A DNA stretch of 64,000 nt from Caryophanales bacterium (GCA_026168805.1 JAPFDS010000036.1:1-64000), one strand, 5' to 3'; counted from the stretch's first letter, positions 15,720 to 25,464 are shown. Numbers and translations are program-made. The notes: generated by a model not told the origin, from the sequence alone.

Positions 15720-16910
15720 ATGAACATTTTAAAAAGGCTATTCGCTCATAAAGCTACAAAGTTAGGGATCGGAGTTGCATTTGTATTTCAAGTTGTCTTT
15801 TTTACTGTTTGGTTAACAGCTTATGATGGTGTGGAGGAGCGAGTGGATCAATTTACGGTTGCTGTCATTCATGATAATGAATCCATGGATGAGTCTTTTA
15901 TGAAAGCATTACAATTAAAAGCTCCATTTACCTTTGAATTTGACAAAACGTTAGAGGCTGCAAAGGAAAATCTGGATCAAAGAAAGATCAACATGGTGAT
16001 GCAAATCCCTGATCAATTTTTCAACGAGATCCATGAAGGTAAAAAATCCAAAATTGAGTATTACATCAATCAGTCAACACCATCTCTTGAAAAGCAAATG
16101 ATGGAAACAGCCGCCTCGACGATAACGAAAGAAATAAATGCAGAAGTGTACGCACTTGTTGAAAAACAGGGGGAAGAGGCAATTCCGCAATTAGTCAGCG
16201 AGCAATTCCCTGAAAATGATGACATGAAACTCGTTGCCTCACTCGTAGTTGAGGAAGTCCTAGAAATAATGGATGTAGAAATGGTTGATGAAGTCATCCA
16301 CAAAGAGCATGATGTCGATGGATTTACAGCAACAATGATTCCGCTAATGGTCGTGTTAGCATCTTATATAGGTGCCATGATCCTGAGCCAACAAATGGAA
16401 CTTGCTTCTCGTGAATCATTCGTACATGACAATAAATTGATGGTATTTTTTAGTAGGCAAGTAATTAATGTAGGTGTGAGTTTTATTTTATCGATTATCA
16501 CACTCGGTATTATGCTCGTTTTTGGAGTGGAATTAACATCATCACTGATCCAAGTGTGGTTGTTTCAATCTGTGTTATTTTTATGTTTTCTATCAATCTC
16601 TCAATTCTTTGTGATTCTTTTTGGAAACCCAGGCATGGTTTTTAATATTATATTAACAGCTACACAGCTTGTAAGCTCGGGTGCGATTGTTCCTAGAGAA
16701 CTGTTACCGAATTTTTATGAGACACTTGGAACGTTTTTACCAGCGACATATGGTGTGAACGGATATTTTAGTGTCATATACGGGGGCGGGGACTTAATGA
16801 ATGATTTTATCCAACTACTTTTAATGATTATTGTCCTTTGGGCAATGGCGTTGTTGGTGGTAGGAATCGTTCATTTCAGAAATAAAAGGAAGCAAATACA
16901 GACACTTTAA
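15720..16910 (+). CDS. ABC-2 type transporter permease (YhgE/Pip-like)
   Basis: A 396-residue membrane protein with the ABC-2 layout: one N-terminal helix (residues 15-35), a long extracytoplasmic domain (about 40-200) with YINQSTPSLEKQMM, and five to six C-terminal helices starting at MIPLMVVLASYIGAMIL. The VPRELLPNFYETLGTFLPATYGVNGYF segment is typical of YhgE/Pip-type exporters. No ATPase gene is adjacent, which is common in this subgroup. AAAGGAG precedes the ATG. It is controlled by the upstream TetR. The substrate is unknown; lipids, toxins or drugs are possible. Confidence 0.82.
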   Translation: MNILKRLFAHKATKLGIGVAFVFQVVFFTVWLTAYDGVEERVDQFTVAVIHDNESMDESFMKALQLKAPFTFEFDKTLEAAKENLDQRKINMVMQIPDQFFNEIHEGKKSKIEYYINQSTPSLEKQMMETAASTITKEINAEVYALVEKQGEEAIPQLVSEQFPENDDMKLVASLVVEEVLEIMDVEMVDEVIHKEHDVDGFTATMIPLMVVLASYIGAMILSQQMELASRESFVHDNKLMVFFSRQVINVGVSFILSIITLGIMLVFGVELTSSLIQVWLFQSVLFLCFLSISQFFVILFGNPGMVFNIILTATQLVSSGAIVPRELLPNFYETLGTFLPATYGVNGYFSVIYGGGDLMNDFIQLLLMIIVLWAMALLVVGIVHFRNKRKQIQTL

Positions 16911-17062
16911 AAAACTTGTTATACGAAATGGCGCCATGATTCCAAGTTCCACCACTAATCCAGTCACTATCCCTTATCTCCTTCATATGTGTATGTAGAT
17001 TGTTCTTTGGCAACTCTATTATGAATGGGGTTTGAAATCAATCCTGCTCGTTTTACAATTGT

Positions 17063-17092
17063 TTGGAAGCTTGTTATGCTGAGTATTACAAT
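17063..17092 (+). promoter_or_regulatory. Possible sigma-A promoter before pterin dehydratase
   Basis: TTGGAA (17063-17068) and TACAAT (17087-17092), spaced 18 nt, lie 30 bp before the ATG at 17122. The -35 box is weak. Confidence 0.4.
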
Positions 17093-17121
17093 AATTGAAC
17101 GACTTAATAAGGAGTGAGCCT

Positions 17122-17460
17122 ATGGTACGGGAATACATGACTGAAGATCAGTATGAAATGATTCCATTGTCCAATGACGAGCTACGTGATGCGTTGAAAA
17201 ATCTAGAAGGTTGGGAACAGCTAAATAAGGCGTGGATTGCGCGCGAGTACACGTTTGATGATTATTTAGATGGTGTTGAATTCGCTAAGAAAGTCGGAGA
17301 ATATGCACAGAAACGGATGCATCATCCAACCATCAAAATTGATTATAAAAAAGTAATGATTGAAATTTCTAGTTGGCGTGCCAAAGGCGTAACCGAACTA
17401 GATATTGAGATGGTGCAAGATTTTAATGACATCTATGATCAAACAGGTGATTTTGCTTAA
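17122..17460 (+). CDS. 4a-hydroxytetrahydrobiopterin (pterin-4a-carbinolamine) dehydratase
   Basis: A 112-residue protein of the PCD/DCoH family that dehydrates 4a-hydroxy-tetrahydropterins formed by aromatic amino acid hydroxylases, or salvages related pterins. The active-site region is KRMHHPTIKIDYKKVMIEIS, holding the conserved HHP, followed by the WRAKGVTELD segment typical of the C-terminus. The ATG at 17122 has AAGGAGTG upstream; the frame is open from a TTG at 17095 but that lies in the promoter. No aromatic hydroxylase gene is nearby. In some bacteria the protein acts with molybdopterin enzymes, and mod genes lie 3.5 kb away, but no link is shown. Confidence 0.88.
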   Translation: MVREYMTEDQYEMIPLSNDELRDALKNLEGWEQLNKAWIAREYTFDDYLDGVEFAKKVGEYAQKRMHHPTIKIDYKKVMIEISSWRAKGVTELDIEMVQDFNDIYDQTGDFA

Positions 17461-17500
17461 GGTGAATATAGGCATTCATAATGCCCAACAATAAATAATA

Positions 17501-17550
17501 AAACAGCTTCGGAATGTACAACGATTGTACAGATCCGGAGCTGTTTTTCT
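17501..17550. terminator. Long-stem terminator
   Basis: AAACAGCT...CGGA and TCCG...AGCTGTTT pair, with an inner TGTACA/TGTACA stem and a short loop, followed by TTTTTCTG. It separates the convergent pterin dehydratase and MMPL genes. Confidence 0.75.
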
Positions 17551-17557
17551 GTTGCTG

Positions 17558-19750
17558 TTATTCTTTTTTCTCCCGATGCGTAATCAATAATAGAGAAGGA
17601 AGCAAGAATCCGCGAATGATAAATGTATCAAGCAAGATTCCGAGTGCCATGATGCTTCCGAACAAGTATAAATCTTGTAACGGTTGTGTAATGAGCACTG
17701 AGAATGTTGCTGCTAAAATTAATCCTGCAGATGAAATCACTCCACCTGTTAAGGCAATACCTTCACCAACGGCTTTCTTCCACGGCATTGTTTTCGCAAG
17801 TTCTTTCACCCTTGAAACGAGCATGATATTGTAGTCGATACCGAGTGCGACCATAAATACGAATGTATAAACAGGCATGCGGTAGCTAAACGAATCGAAC
17901 CCGAGGAACGTATGGAATATAAACCAACCGATTCCAAGTGCTGCTCCGTAGGATAATAGAATTGTTCCCATCATAAGTACTGGCATGAGTACTGATTTCG
18001 TTTGGAAACCGAGTACGAGTGTGAGTAGGACGACTACGAGAGAGAACAATAGAATCATATCTCGTTTGTTCATTTTTTGTACGTCCAACTGCTCAGCGGT
18101 TTGCCCAGCAATATGAAGAGAATAATTATCTGTTGAGAAATGATAATTTGTTAACATATCTTTCTCTTGTTCACGTAAGTTATCTACTGTTTCTAATGCG
18201 TCTTTTTCATACGGGTTTCCGTCAATGACCACTTGCAAGCGGATCGATTGTCCACTGTCCGAAACAAAATCGTCTGGTAAATCTTCATCTCCGTTAATCA
18301 TTTCATCAGACAGATGAGGAGAAACCGTATCAATTCCTTTGGACTGTTCAATTTGAGTAATGAGCTGTTCCATATTTGAGCGTGTGTCTTCATCCAAATC
18401 AATTTCTTTGTCGGAATGTAACACAATATCCATTGGTGCTAACTGTCCAGGTGGATATTCTTCTTCTAACGTTTCGAAACCTTGACGAGAAGACATATCT
18501 TCTGGGAATGACTTCAACATATTGAATGAAAAATTCATTGAAAGAATGTTTGCTGCACCAATTCCGAACACTACAATCACAATGGTAGCAATTATTCCAG
18601 GACGTTTCTCAACGAGATTTCCAACCCCACGCCAAAATCCTTTTGTACTCTTTTTCACATCGACACCGTCTTTTTCAGGAATAAACGGCCAAAATGCACG
18701 TCTTCCCATAAGTGCGAACATGGCAGGGATAAGTGTTAATCCTGCAAGTAAAATGAATACGACTGCAATTGAAAATACAGGAGCAAAGTGGTTATACGGC
18801 TTAAAGACAGTGACAAATAATGTCAACATTGCTAAAAATACGGTACCACCACTAAAGAATATTGGTTCAGATACGTGGTGAATCGCTTCACCCATGGCAT
18901 CATATTTTGAATCACGTAAGCGTAATTCTTCACGGTAACGGGAGAATACGAATAAACTATAGTCTGTTAATACGGCAAACAATAAGACGAGCATAATAGA
19001 AACAGCCTGCCCTTCAATCACAAACCATTCATATTTTCCTACGACACCGATTACTCGGTCAACTACTCCATACACAATCCCTGCAATGAGAAGCGGAGTA
19101 ATAGCGAGTAATGGTGAGCGATAAATCGCAATCAAGATAATAAAGATGAGTATAACTGTTCCGATCATAAGAACGAAATCCGCATTTTTGAAAATGGAAA
19201 TCGTATCTGCGGCAATACCAGCTGGACCAGTAATATCAACATCTAACGAATCAAGAGCATACGTATCCATTTGATCACGTAGTTCGTCAAGTACATCACG
19301 CATATCTCCGGATTCAAGTCCGTCTTCTAATGTAATGTTAAACAGAAGTGTTGTTTCATTATCTGAAAATATTTCGTCTTGTACTTCTGCAGGGAATTTG
19401 TGAAATGGTAGCGCACTTGCAACTTCTTCTGGTGCTTCATCTGTCTCTAACCATTCACTAAATGCCTCTATTTCAGCACGGTCATCATCATTAATTCCAT
19501 CATTACTATGGAATACAATTAGACCGGTTAATCCATCGTCAGACGGGTATTCTTCTTGTACAAGATCATGTGCTAGTTCTGAAGGGGTATCTTCACTGAC
19601 GCTTCCTTCAGAGCTATTATCTTCATAGTCTGATGAAGAAGGTAATACTAAACTTACGATTAAAACAACAGCAAGCCATGCACCGACTGTTATTTTTGCA
19701 CCTTTCTTACTACTTGTGAAACGCACAAGTTTTCTTATAGCAGATAACAT
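17558..19750 (-). CDS. MMPL/RND-superfamily transporter (YdfJ-like)
   Basis: A 730-residue RND-type membrane protein with two repeats of one helix, a large extracytoplasmic loop and five helices. The proton-relay segments of helix 4 are visible as LLFAVLTDYSLFVFSRYREELR and VFMVALGIDYNIMLVSRVKEL, each with the conserved D-Y pair. Both outer loops are strongly acidic. The ATG at 19750 is chosen because AAGGAG lies 9 nt upstream; the in-frame ATG at 19759 abuts that site. Six 11-bp-phased GTTCAY repeats and a TATACT box lie upstream, suggesting control by an OmpR-family regulator. Relatives export lipids or drugs; substrate unknown. Confidence 0.9.
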   Translation of the reverse strand: MLSAIRKLVRFTSSKKGAKITVGAWLAVVLIVSLVLPSSSDYEDNSSEGSVSEDTPSELAHDLVQEEYPSDDGLTGLIVFHSNDGINDDDRAEIEAFSEWLETDEAPEEVASALPFHKFPAEVQDEIFSDNETTLLFNITLEDGLESGDMRDVLDELRDQMDTYALDSLDVDITGPAGIAADTISIFKNADFVLMIGTVILIFIILIAIYRSPLLAITPLLIAGIVYGVVDRVIGVVGKYEWFVIEGQAVSIMLVLLFAVLTDYSLFVFSRYREELRLRDSKYDAMGEAIHHVSEPIFFSGGTVFLAMLTLFVTVFKPYNHFAPVFSIAVVFILLAGLTLIPAMFALMGRRAFWPFIPEKDGVDVKKSTKGFWRGVGNLVEKRPGIIATIVIVVFGIGAANILSMNFSFNMLKSFPEDMSSRQGFETLEEEYPPGQLAPMDIVLHSDKEIDLDEDTRSNMEQLITQIEQSKGIDTVSPHLSDEMINGDEDLPDDFVSDSGQSIRLQVVIDGNPYEKDALETVDNLREQEKDMLTNYHFSTDNYSLHIAGQTAEQLDVQKMNKRDMILLFSLVVVLLTLVLGFQTKSVLMPVLMMGTILLSYGAALGIGWFIFHTFLGFDSFSYRMPVYTFVFMVALGIDYNIMLVSRVKELAKTMPWKKAVGEGIALTGGVISSAGLILAATFSVLITQPLQDLYLFGSIMALGILLDTFIIRGFLLPSLLLITHREKKE

Positions 19751-19783
19751 TTTATCCATCTCCTTCGTTCATTCATCGTGATT

Positions 19784-19861
19784 AGTATAGGAAACATCTG
19801 TGAACTACGAATGAATGCACGGTGAACGGAGAATGAACGGAGCGTGAACTGAATATGAACG
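19784..19861 (-). promoter_or_regulatory. Promoter with six 11-bp-phased direct repeats
   Basis: On the plus strand TGAAC or TGAAT begins at 19801, 19812, 19823, 19834, 19845 and 19856, exactly 11 bp apart; read toward the MMPL gene these are GTTCAY hexamers with 5-nt spacers. A -10-like TATACT (complement of 19784-19789) lies 11 bp downstream, so the nearest repeats occupy the -35 position. This geometry is known for PhoB/OmpR-family activators. No response regulator gene is adjacent. Confidence 0.6.
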
Positions 19862-19949
19862 AAGGACTCATTGCATGTGAGACCTAACGATGCTTAAATA
19901 TTATATAATGAGTAAATACAATTCATCATGAAACAAGGTGGGGTTTACT

Positions 19950-20717
19950 GTGGTTTACTATGTAATCATCGCGCTCGCTATCTTGCCGTTCCTATTGTAT
20001 GTACTTTTTTCGATAAAATGGGAAAAAGATCTCGACGTCTCGTTGTTTTTCATCGTTGAAATAATCGTTGTTTCCATTGTGAGTACGATTGCGCATATGT
20101 ATTATTATATTTCATATGATTTTTCATTTTTTCCTTCTAGACAATCAACGAAAGTGATCACTGGGATTGCTATTTTTGTCATAGGTGTGTATTTCTTGTA
20201 TGATCTTATATTCAATCGAGAGAATGAGAGTAAAAGGTCGTTGTTGAAATGGTCTGGGGCTACGTTAGCGTGTGTTATCATCATCCTCATTTGGCTGATG
20301 CCTTTAGAACAAAAATTTCTGTATGGACGAATGTTGGAAAATGTAGAAGAAACATTTGAACGTGACGTACCCGGAAAAGTAGTTCATAAAGGGGATGTAT
20401 CGATCGGTCTCATTTCATCAGATAAACATGTAACAATTCGTGGTCGCTATCAGGCGAGTAAAACATCTTATAGAAGTTATTTTTATATAAAAAACAACGA
20501 TGAAAAGGATATAAAAGTGGACGTATCGATCACTCTTTATAATGAAGATAAGGAAACTATTGGAAGTGAATCGATCACCGACTATTCCGTAGAGAAAGAA
20601 TCAACTGAACAATTAATTTTTGAAGAAAATGGCATAGCGGAGAATGGATGGGAGAGCTTCTCTACGAGTACAAGAAAACGTGTAGATTCTTTTGAAGCGG
20701 AAGTTGTTATTCAATAA
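19950..20717 (+). CDS. Uncharacterised membrane protein with C-terminal extracytoplasmic domain
   Basis: About 255 residues, not recognised. Four hydrophobic helices occupy residues 2-20, 30-52, 66-85 and 97-117, followed by a soluble domain (about 125-255) rich in charged and beta-prone residues, with FYIKNNDEKDIKVDVSITL suggesting an Ig-like or FxLYD-type fold. The start is set at the GTG at 19950 because AAGGTGG lies 8 nt upstream; a GTG at 19938 is inside that site. It stands alone, divergent from the MMPL gene. Confidence 0.7.
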   Translation: MVYYVIIALAILPFLLYVLFSIKWEKDLDVSLFFIVEIIVVSIVSTIAHMYYYISYDFSFFPSRQSTKVITGIAIFVIGVYFLYDLIFNRENESKRSLLKWSGATLACVIIILIWLMPLEQKFLYGRMLENVEETFERDVPGKVVHKGDVSIGLISSDKHVTIRGRYQASKTSYRSYFYIKNNDEKDIKVDVSITLYNEDKETIGSESITDYSVEKESTEQLIFEENGIAENGWESFSTSTRKRVDSFEAEVVIQ

Positions 20718-20814
20718 CATTTAATAAAATGCAATAAAACACTCTAGTTGAACTATCATTCAATCTCACGTATGATGTTCTTTGTGTAGATATATAAAAC
20801 AGGAGGTAGACACC

Positions 20815-21207
20815 ATGTCTAGTACAAACAAAAAGATTAATCCAGATGGACTATTTAAAACAAAAGGTTTTACACAAGCAGTTTCCTCAACAGGAACGGA
20901 AACAATCTTCGTTTCAGGTCAACTTCCATGGGATAAAAACTGTCAAGTTGTAGGGAAAGACGATCTTGAGGAACAAACACGTCAAGTATTTAGAAACATT
21001 AAGTGTGTATTAGACGAAGTGGACGCTACGTGGGACGATGTAGTGAAGTTAGTAGCTTATGTAGTAGGCCCAGAAAATGTCAATACTGTAGCGAAAATTA
21101 AAGGCGAAGTTATTGGTGAGCACCCTCCAGCAGATACAATTGTTGGTGTAACAGGATTAGCATATCCAGACTGCCTCATCGAAATTGATGCAATAGTGAT
21201 GAAGTAA
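20815..21207 (+). CDS. RidA family protein (YjgF/YER057c/UK114)
   Basis: A 130-residue RidA-like protein; the family hydrolyses reactive enamine/imine intermediates of amino acid metabolism. It has GFTQAVSSTGTETIFVSGQLPWD at the N-terminus and NIKCVLDEVDATWDDVVKLVAYVV centrally. The usual catalytic Arg of true RidA (in the S-R-Y/F-R region) is not seen; the equivalent region reads EHPPADTIVGVTGLAYPDCLIEIDAIV, so it may belong to a non-deaminase RidA subfamily. The start at 20815 follows AGGAGGT. Single gene. Confidence 0.85.
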   Translation: MSSTNKKINPDGLFKTKGFTQAVSSTGTETIFVSGQLPWDKNCQVVGKDDLEEQTRQVFRNIKCVLDEVDATWDDVVKLVAYVVGPENVNTVAKIKGEVIGEHPPADTIVGVTGLAYPDCLIEIDAIVMK

Positions 21208-21539
21208 CAAAAGTAGGGAACTATTTTTTAGTGCGCTTTTTATAAAGTGAGTAATACTTATTGGTGCTAGATGTAAAATCTATGGGTTTGATAATAGATA
21301 GAATTTTCAGACTAATCACGCTATCAAGGTGATGCCAGCAGGTTTTCCTTAAGGGAATATCAACATCATCAAATATAAATGTCAATGTTTTTTGAATCTT
21401 TTAAATAAAACTTCTTCGAAAAAACTACTATGCGGAATGAAATACCTGTGTTAATATATACAAATATCATTACATAATTATACGAAACGATTTATTCTCC
21501 GTATACAACATGTAAAAATGAAAGGGTGTACAAAACACG
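21208..21539. promoter_or_regulatory. Leader of the oligopeptide uptake operon with a CodY-like box
   Basis: A 332-bp gap without a gene. AATTTTCAGACTAAT at 21302-21316 matches the CodY consensus AATTTTCWGAAAATT at 12 of 15 positions; CodY is known to control peptide transport in Bacilli. A possible small stem (GGTGATG near 21329 with CATCATC near 21364) follows. No T-box or other known riboswitch pattern was found. Confidence 0.35.
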
Positions 21540-22436
21540 ATGAGTGAGAAGAAAACAGACAACAGCATGACGTTAGAAAAGCCACCTAATCTTCGCGTTC
21601 AAAGTTGGAAAAACTTTTTTAGTAAACTTAAGAAAAATAAAGCGGCACTAGCTGGTGGTATATTAATCATTTTATTTATCATTGTCGCTATTGTTGGTCC
21701 TTTTTTTACGCCTTATGATCCAAACAAACAAATCATTACAGAAAAACTTAATGGTCCTTCTTTAGATCACTGGTTTGGAACCGATCATCTTGGAAGAGAT
21801 ATCTTTAGTAGGGTCATTCATGGAATGAAATTGACATTATATATTGGCTTTTTCTCGGTTATATTAGGAGCGACAGTAGGTGTGCTTCTTGGTATTCTAG
21901 CAGGTTATTACGGAAAGAGAACAGATGCAATCATTATGAGGTCTATGGACGTATTGCTAGCTTTCCCAGGTATTCTATTGGCGCTAGCTATTGTTAGTGT
22001 GCTAGGTGCTAGTTTAAATAATGTGATTATTGCGGTAGCTATATTCTCGGTACCAGTCTTTGCTAGAATCGTACGAGGTTCGACAATGGCTGTTAAAAAT
22101 TTAGAATATATCGACGCTGTTAAAGTATTAGGTGCAAGTGATGCTCGTATTATTTTTAAACATGTACTTCCTAACGTCACTTCCCCATTAATAGTCCAAG
22201 CATCTCTGAATATTGCTACGGCTATTTTAGCAGCAAGTGGTCTCTCTTTCCTAGGACTTGGGGCACAGCCGCCAACACCTGAGTGGGGAGCAATGTTGAG
22301 TGACGGACGAAACTACTTGTTCAATGCTCCACACGTTGCTTTTTTTCCAGGTATAGCGATTGTAGTTGTTGTATTAGCATTTAATATTCTAGGAGACGGT
22401 TTAAGGGATGCACTTGATCCTAAAATGAAACTGTAG
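21540..22436 (+). CDS. Oligopeptide ABC transporter permease, OppC/DppC type
   Basis: A 298-residue inner permease subunit. The N-terminal cytoplasmic segment (residues 1-35) plus GGILIILFIIVAIVGPFFTPYDP is the OppC_N signature, followed by the LNGPSLDHWFGTDHLGRDIFSRVIHG motif of this family and the EAA contact loop near EYIDAVKVLGASDARIIFKHVLPN. About six membrane helices. Unusually it comes before its OppB-type partner, which starts 16 bp downstream; the common order is B then C. Ribosome binding site AAAGGGTG. First gene of an eight-gene uptake locus. Confidence 0.92.
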   Translation: MSEKKTDNSMTLEKPPNLRVQSWKNFFSKLKKNKAALAGGILIILFIIVAIVGPFFTPYDPNKQIITEKLNGPSLDHWFGTDHLGRDIFSRVIHGMKLTLYIGFFSVILGATVGVLLGILAGYYGKRTDAIIMRSMDVLLAFPGILLALAIVSVLGASLNNVIIAVAIFSVPVFARIVRGSTMAVKNLEYIDAVKVLGASDARIIFKHVLPNVTSPLIVQASLNIATAILAASGLSFLGLGAQPPTPEWGAMLSDGRNYLFNAPHVAFFPGIAIVVVVLAFNILGDGLRDALDPKMKL

Positions 22437-22452
22437 AGAGGGGTGTAGATAA

Positions 22453-23409
22453 GTGTTTACTTTTATAATCAGACGTTTATTGCAAACGATACCAGTTCTA
22501 ATCGGAGTTTCTATTCTTGTGTTTAGTTTAATGCACTTAATCCCAGGTGACCCCGCTCAAATCATGGCAGGAGAGAGCGCGCCTGAAGAACAAGTAGAAA
22601 ACATCCGTGAACGATTAGGGTTAAATGAATCATTACCTGTTCAATATGGGAAATTTATCACAAATGCAGTTCAAGGTGATTTAGGTAGTTCCGTAAGAAG
22701 TGGTCGAGCTGTTACAAAAGAAATAGGTGGTCGCTTCTGGGTAACCGTTGAGCTTGCCTTATATAGTACTATTCTAAGTGTTTTCCTTGGTTTAATTGCT
22801 GGAATTGTTTCAGCAGTACGGCAATATTCTTTCTCAGACGTTGCCATTATGATTGTCGCTTTATTTGGTTTATCGATGCCTAACTTCTGGTTGGGGCTCA
22901 TGTTAATTCAATGGTTCGCTATGGGAATTGATTTACCAAGTTGGATTCCGTTTATAGATAGTACAGCCTGGTTTAAACCTTCAGGTTGGGGAAGCTTTAG
23001 TCAAGTTGTCTTACCTGTCATTACACTAGGAACTGCCGGTGCTGCTATTGTTGCACGAATGACTCGGTCAAGTATGTTGGATGTCATTGACGAAGATTAC
23101 ATACGTACGGCACGAGCTAAAGGTGCGAAAGAAAGATCTGTCATTTATCGACATGCCCTTAAAAACGCATTAATTCCGGTCGTTACAGTTGTAGGGCTTC
23201 AGTTTGGTGCATTGCTAGGTGGAACGATCTTAGTTGAAACTGTGTTCGCTATTAACGGTATGGGTACATTAATTGTTGACTCCATCCAAGCGAGAGACTT
23301 CCCAGTTGTACAAGGAACTATTTTAGTAGTTTCACTCTTGTTCGTGTTTGTAAACTTGATTGTCGACATATCGTATAACTTCTTAAATAAACGAATCGAC
23401 TTAGATTAA
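22453..23409 (+). CDS. Oligopeptide ABC transporter permease, OppB/DppB type
   Basis: A 318-residue permease that pairs with the preceding OppC-type subunit. The N-terminus FIIRRLLQTIPVLIGVSILVFSLMHLIPGDPA is the OppB signature; the EAA loop is DYIRTARAKGAKERSVIYRHALKNALIP, and GTILVETVFAINGMGTLIVDSIQARDFPVVQG is the conserved C-terminal segment. The start is GTG at 22453 after GAGGGGTG. Spacing of 16 bp to oppC and 26 bp to the next ATPase gene shows one transcript. Confidence 0.93.
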   Translation: MFTFIIRRLLQTIPVLIGVSILVFSLMHLIPGDPAQIMAGESAPEEQVENIRERLGLNESLPVQYGKFITNAVQGDLGSSVRSGRAVTKEIGGRFWVTVELALYSTILSVFLGLIAGIVSAVRQYSFSDVAIMIVALFGLSMPNFWLGLMLIQWFAMGIDLPSWIPFIDSTAWFKPSGWGSFSQVVLPVITLGTAGAAIVARMTRSSMLDVIDEDYIRTARAKGAKERSVIYRHALKNALIPVVTVVGLQFGALLGGTILVETVFAINGMGTLIVDSIQARDFPVVQGTILVVSLLFVFVNLIVDISYNFLNKRIDLD

Positions 23410-23435
23410 ATAGCTAGGAAAGGTAGGGATGTTAC

Positions 23436-24470
23436 ATGACGGCTAAAACAAATCCTCATGACAATATTTTAGATATAGATAATTTACAGACGTCCTTTTT
23501 TACAAAAGAATTAGAAGTAAAAGCTGTTAACGGAGTGTCATTTTCTTTGCCAAAAGGTCAGACTGTAGGAGTTGTTGGAGAGTCTGGTTCAGGGAAAAGT
23601 ATTACAGCACTTTCTTTGCTTCAACTAGTGGAACACCCAGGGGAAATTGTTGGCGGAAAAATCACCTTCAAAGGTGAAGATCTATTGAAAAAAAGTACAG
23701 CCCAAATGAGAAAAATCCGCGGAAAAGAAATATCAATGATTTTCCAAGAACCAATGACTTCATTAAATCCAACGTATACTGTTGGGCAGCAAATCAATGA
23801 AGCCTTTCAAATTCATGAAGGATTATCAAAGAAACAAGCATTCAAACGCTCGATTGAGATGCTAGAGCTTGTAGGTATTCCTTCTCCAGAAAAAAGGGTG
23901 CACCAGTATCCCCACGAACTTTCTGGTGGAATGAGACAAAGAGTAATGATTGCAATGGCACTTGCTTGTAAACCTGAATTACTCATTGCTGATGAGCCGA
24001 CAACGGCTCTGGATGTTACGATCCAAGCGCAGATTTTAGAGTTAATAAAAGAATTGCAACATGAACTAGGTATGTCAGTGCTATTAATTACCCATGATCT
24101 AGGCGTTGTTGCGGATACGTGTGATCATGTTGCAGTAATGTATACAGGGAGAATTGTTGAGTATGCCGATGTACGGACTATTTTTAACGATCCAAAACAC
24201 CCGTATACGGTAGGGTTATTAAATTCGATCCCTCCTCATGATTATGATGTTGAAGGTGACTTGCCGGTAATTAAAGGGAATGTTCCTAGTCCAGCTGAAA
24301 TGCCAACAGGATGTACGTTTGCTCCTAGATGTCCGTTCGCAAGTGATATTTGTAAGCAAATGCCATCCTTAGAAACAGACGAAAACGGAAATCAAGTGCG
24401 TTGCTGGATCTATTCAGATGAATGGGACGGCGATCCGGAGGTGAAAGTTCGTGCGAAAAGAACTTCTTAA
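23436..24470 (+). CDS. Oligopeptide ABC transporter ATPase, OppD/DppD type
   Basis: A 344-residue ATPase. Walker A GESGSGKS, signature ELSGGMRQR, Walker [13 protein letters not shown], then ITHDLGVV with the H-loop His. The C-terminal oligopeptide-transporter extension holds a Cys cluster ([14 protein letters not shown]) typical of OppD/DppD and able to bind an iron-sulfur cluster in relatives. It overlaps the next ATPase gene by 20 bp, indicating translational coupling. Confidence 0.93.
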   Translation: MTAKTNPHDNILDIDNLQTSFFTKELEVKAVNGVSFSLPKGQTVGVVGESGSGKSITALSLLQLVEHPGEIVGGKITFKGEDLLKKSTAQMRKIRGKEISMIFQEPMTSLNPTYTVGQQINEAFQIHEGLSKKQAFKRSIEMLELVGIPSPEKRVHQYPHELSGGMRQRVMIAMALACKPELLIADEPTTALDVTIQAQILELIKELQHELGMSVLLITHDLGVVADTCDHVAVMYTGRIVEYADVRTIFNDPKHPYTVGLLNSIPPHDYDVEGDLPVIKGNVPSPAEMPTGCTFAPRCPFASDICKQMPSLETDENGNQVRCWIYSDEWDGDPEVKVRAKRTS

Positions 24471-25464
24471 AGTTAGTAATCTAAAACAATATTTCCCAAT
24501 TAAAGGTGGATTTTTGGGGCGTACAGTTAACCATGTAAAAGCGGTTGATGACGTCACTTTCACTGTATATGAAGGGGAGACTGTTAGTATCGTTGGGGAA
24601 TCAGGGTGTGGAAAGTCAACAACTGGTCGATCAATTCTTAGACTTGACGAACCGACAGATGGGAAAGTGGAGTTTGATGGCGAGGACTTGCTTTCATTTA
24701 ATAAAAAAGAAATGCGTGAAAATAGAAAACGAATGCAAGTGATATTTCAAGATCCATTTGCATCCCTTAACCCACGTCAAACCGTCAGACAAATTTTGGA
24801 TGAAGCAATGGAAATTCAGGATGCTGTACCAAGAGATCAGCGCGATGAGAAAATTATTGAGTTAATGGATACAGTTGGTTTAGGTAAGCACCAAGCAGAC
24901 CGTTACCCACATGAGTTTAGTGGTGGTCAACGTCAAAGAGTAGGTATTGCTCGTGCACTCTCCGTGAATCCGGAACTTATTATTTGTGATGAAGCTGTAT
25001 CAGCACTGGATGTGTCCATCCAAGCACAAGTCATTAACTTGTTAAAAAAGTTACAAAAAGATTATAACCTAACATATTTATTTATTGCTCACGACTTAGG
25101 TGTTGTTCGCCATATATCGGACCGTGTAATTGTGATGTATTTAGGGAAGTTTGTTGAAATAGCGGATAAAAAGTCACTATTTACAAATCCACAGCACCCT
25201 TATACAAAAGCACTTTTATCGGCAATTCCGAAGACAAATCCTGATGAAGTAGGAAAAGAGAGGATTATTCTTAAAGGTGATGTACCGTCACCGATTGATC
25301 CTCCAACTGGTTGTCGGTTCCATACACGTTGTCCATTTGCGACAGAAAAATGTGTAAATGAAGTACCTGAGTTACGCCAAACAGAAAACATGGCAGAAGG
25401 ACATGTATCTGCTTGTCACTACATGGAAGAAATAGCGTCAGGTGAACATCAACCAACGCGGTAA
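24451..25464 (+). CDS. Oligopeptide ABC transporter ATPase, OppF/DppF type
   Basis: A 337-residue partner of the preceding ATPase. N-terminus [20 protein letters not shown] is characteristic of OppF. Walker A GESGCGKST, signature EFSGGQRQR, Walker B LIICDEAVSALD (with the OppF-type E-A-V-S variant), H-loop IAHDLGVV. The C-terminal Cys motif reads C-RFHTRC-PFATEKC. The start is GTG at 24451, with GGAGGTG 7 nt upstream inside the oppD-type gene. Confidence 0.93.
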   Translation: MRKELLKVSNLKQYFPIKGGFLGRTVNHVKAVDDVTFTVYEGETVSIVGESGCGKSTTGRSILRLDEPTDGKVEFDGEDLLSFNKKEMRENRKRMQVIFQDPFASLNPRQTVRQILDEAMEIQDAVPRDQRDEKIIELMDTVGLGKHQADRYPHEFSGGQRQRVGIARALSVNPELIICDEAVSALDVSIQAQVINLLKKLQKDYNLTYLFIAHDLGVVRHISDRVIVMYLGKFVEIADKKSLFTNPQHPYTKALLSAIPKTNPDEVGKERIILKGDVPSPIDPPTGCRFHTRCPFATEKCVNEVPELRQTENMAEGHVSACHYMEEIASGEHQPTR

